Origin: Sphingobacterium sp.
Lineage (GTDB): Bacteria; Bacteroidota; Bacteroidia; Sphingobacteriales; Sphingobacteriaceae
DNA length: 64,000 bases
NCBI GenBank assembly: GCA_031277685.1
Contig: JAITLV010000085.1
Location: forward strand, 1-64,000
Direction: 5' to 3'
Shown: in pieces, positions 63,527 through 64,000 of the stretch
Position numbering within the stretch: position 1 is the stretch's first letter
How the letters are laid out: the number at the start of each line of letters is the position of its first letter
Translations under genes and position numbers: made by a program
The notes under the pieces: generated by a model
What the model saw: the letters and a program-made list of their open reading frames with translations, nothing else
Told to the model about the DNA's origin: nothing
The model's database searches: none

Positions 63527-64000
63527 ATGACTATGGTAAAAAAGTTAGCACTCGTTTTATTGGCGTTTCCCTTTTTGAGCTACGGACAAAAGGGAACTAC
63601 AGTTGCAAAGAAGCAAAGCAATAATTTAGAAAATTATCGTCCCGCATATCATTTTTCCCCAAAAAAAGGCTGGATGAATGACCCGAATGGATTGGTGTAT
63701 CTCGATGGTGAATATCATCTGTTTTTTCAGCATAATCCACATAAACCTGTTTGGGGACCGATGCACTGGGGACATGCGATCAGTACTGACTTGATCCACT
63801 GGAAAGAACAGCCAATCGCCCTTTTTCCGGATAGTTTGGGAACCATTTTTTCGGGAAGTGCCGTCATTGACAAGGATAATACCGCAGGTTTTGGAAAAGA
63901 TGCTTTGGTCGCGATATATACCAACCACAGCCATGAAATCGAGGATAAAAAAACTGGATTACATCAGACGCAGAGTATTGCTTACAGTTTGGACAAAGGC
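63527..64000 (+). CDS. GH32 fructosidase, N-terminal part, cut by window end
   Basis: From ATG 63527 (or 63533) the frame runs to the window end. It encodes a signal peptide (LLAFPFLSYGQKG-type, no lipobox Cys) and the classic GH32 start: YHFSPKKGWMNDPNGLVYLDGEYH in parts, with the nucleophile Asp in WMNDPNG, followed by HWGHAISTDLIHWKE and FSGSAV. At least 158 residues are present. It should be a periplasmic exo-fructosidase releasing fructose for the porter and kinase. The ORF continues beyond the window. Confidence 0.92.
   Translation, partial: MTMVKKLALVLLAFPFLSYGQKGTTVAKKQSNNLENYRPAYHFSPKKGWMNDPNGLVYLDGEYHLFFQHNPHKPVWGPMHWGHAISTDLIHWKEQPIALFPDSLGTIFSGSAVIDKDNTAGFGKDALVAIYTNHSHEIEDKKTGLHQTQSIAYSLDKG

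Overview
The window looks like a chromosomal piece of a Bacteroidota bacterium, probably a member of the Sphingobacteriaceae such as Sphingobacterium or Pedobacter (inference from gene content; no rRNA is present to test it). It carries four SusC/SusD outer-membrane import pairs, three ECF sigma/FecR anti-sigma pairs, many lipoproteins and a hybrid two-component regulator. No tRNA, rRNA, CRISPR array or intact insertion sequence was seen. Almost all genes lie on the + strand; the one large exception is the hybrid sensor at 50010-52769.

Layout. (1) 1-11200: the end of a LytS-type histidine kinase, then a sigma/anti-sigma/SusC/SusD locus followed by three lipoproteins of the endonuclease/exonuclease/phosphatase (EEP) fold. 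The middle EEP protein has lost nearly all catalytic residues and the third carries a C-terminal beta-trefoil. No glycoside hydrolase is present, so the substrate is probably a phosphodiester or phosphorylated compound (inference). A hairpin terminator follows. (2) 11700-17050: four adjacent or overlapping lipoprotein genes (FN3/propeller, kelch-like, small, leucine-rich repeat), preceded by a perfect 22-bp AT-rich palindrome. (3) 17335-29072: a TlpA-like thioredoxin, then sigma/FecR/SusC/SusD, an IPT-NHL lipoprotein and a GH3 beta-glucosidase broken by an internal deletion. (4) 29100-29830: a terminator and degraded remnants (IS256-type transposase, cupin). (5) 30037-47854: the most unusual part. 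A nine-gene run encodes an S41 tail-specific protease fused to a thioredoxin, a second TlpA protein, SusC, SusD, a metallopeptidase-like lipoprotein that appears to lack its zinc motif, an ABC ATPase, a GldF-GldG fusion and two tandem MutS-like ATPases without a mismatch-recognition domain. A sigma/FecR pair follows downstream. (6) 48100-49953: gene remnants, an AraC regulator and a RibD/DHFR-like reductase. (7) 50010-64000: a fructan utilisation locus comprising a hybrid two-component sensor with a periplasmic sugar-binding domain, a divergent MFS sugar porter, a PfkB fructokinase, SusC, SusD, a surface glycan-binding candidate and two GH32 enzymes, the last cut by the window end.

How the genes work together. 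The three SusC proteins near sigma/FecR pairs all carry an N-terminal STN domain, the module that contacts FecR-type anti-sigma factors, so each import system probably senses its own cargo and switches on its own operon. The fructan SusC has no STN domain and is instead paired with the hybrid sensor kinase, whose periplasmic domain probably binds a fructan breakdown product. The candidate undescribed system is the 30037-46032 operon, which links outer-membrane import, redox/proteolytic processing in the periplasm, an inner-membrane ABC machine and cytosolic MutS-like ATPases.
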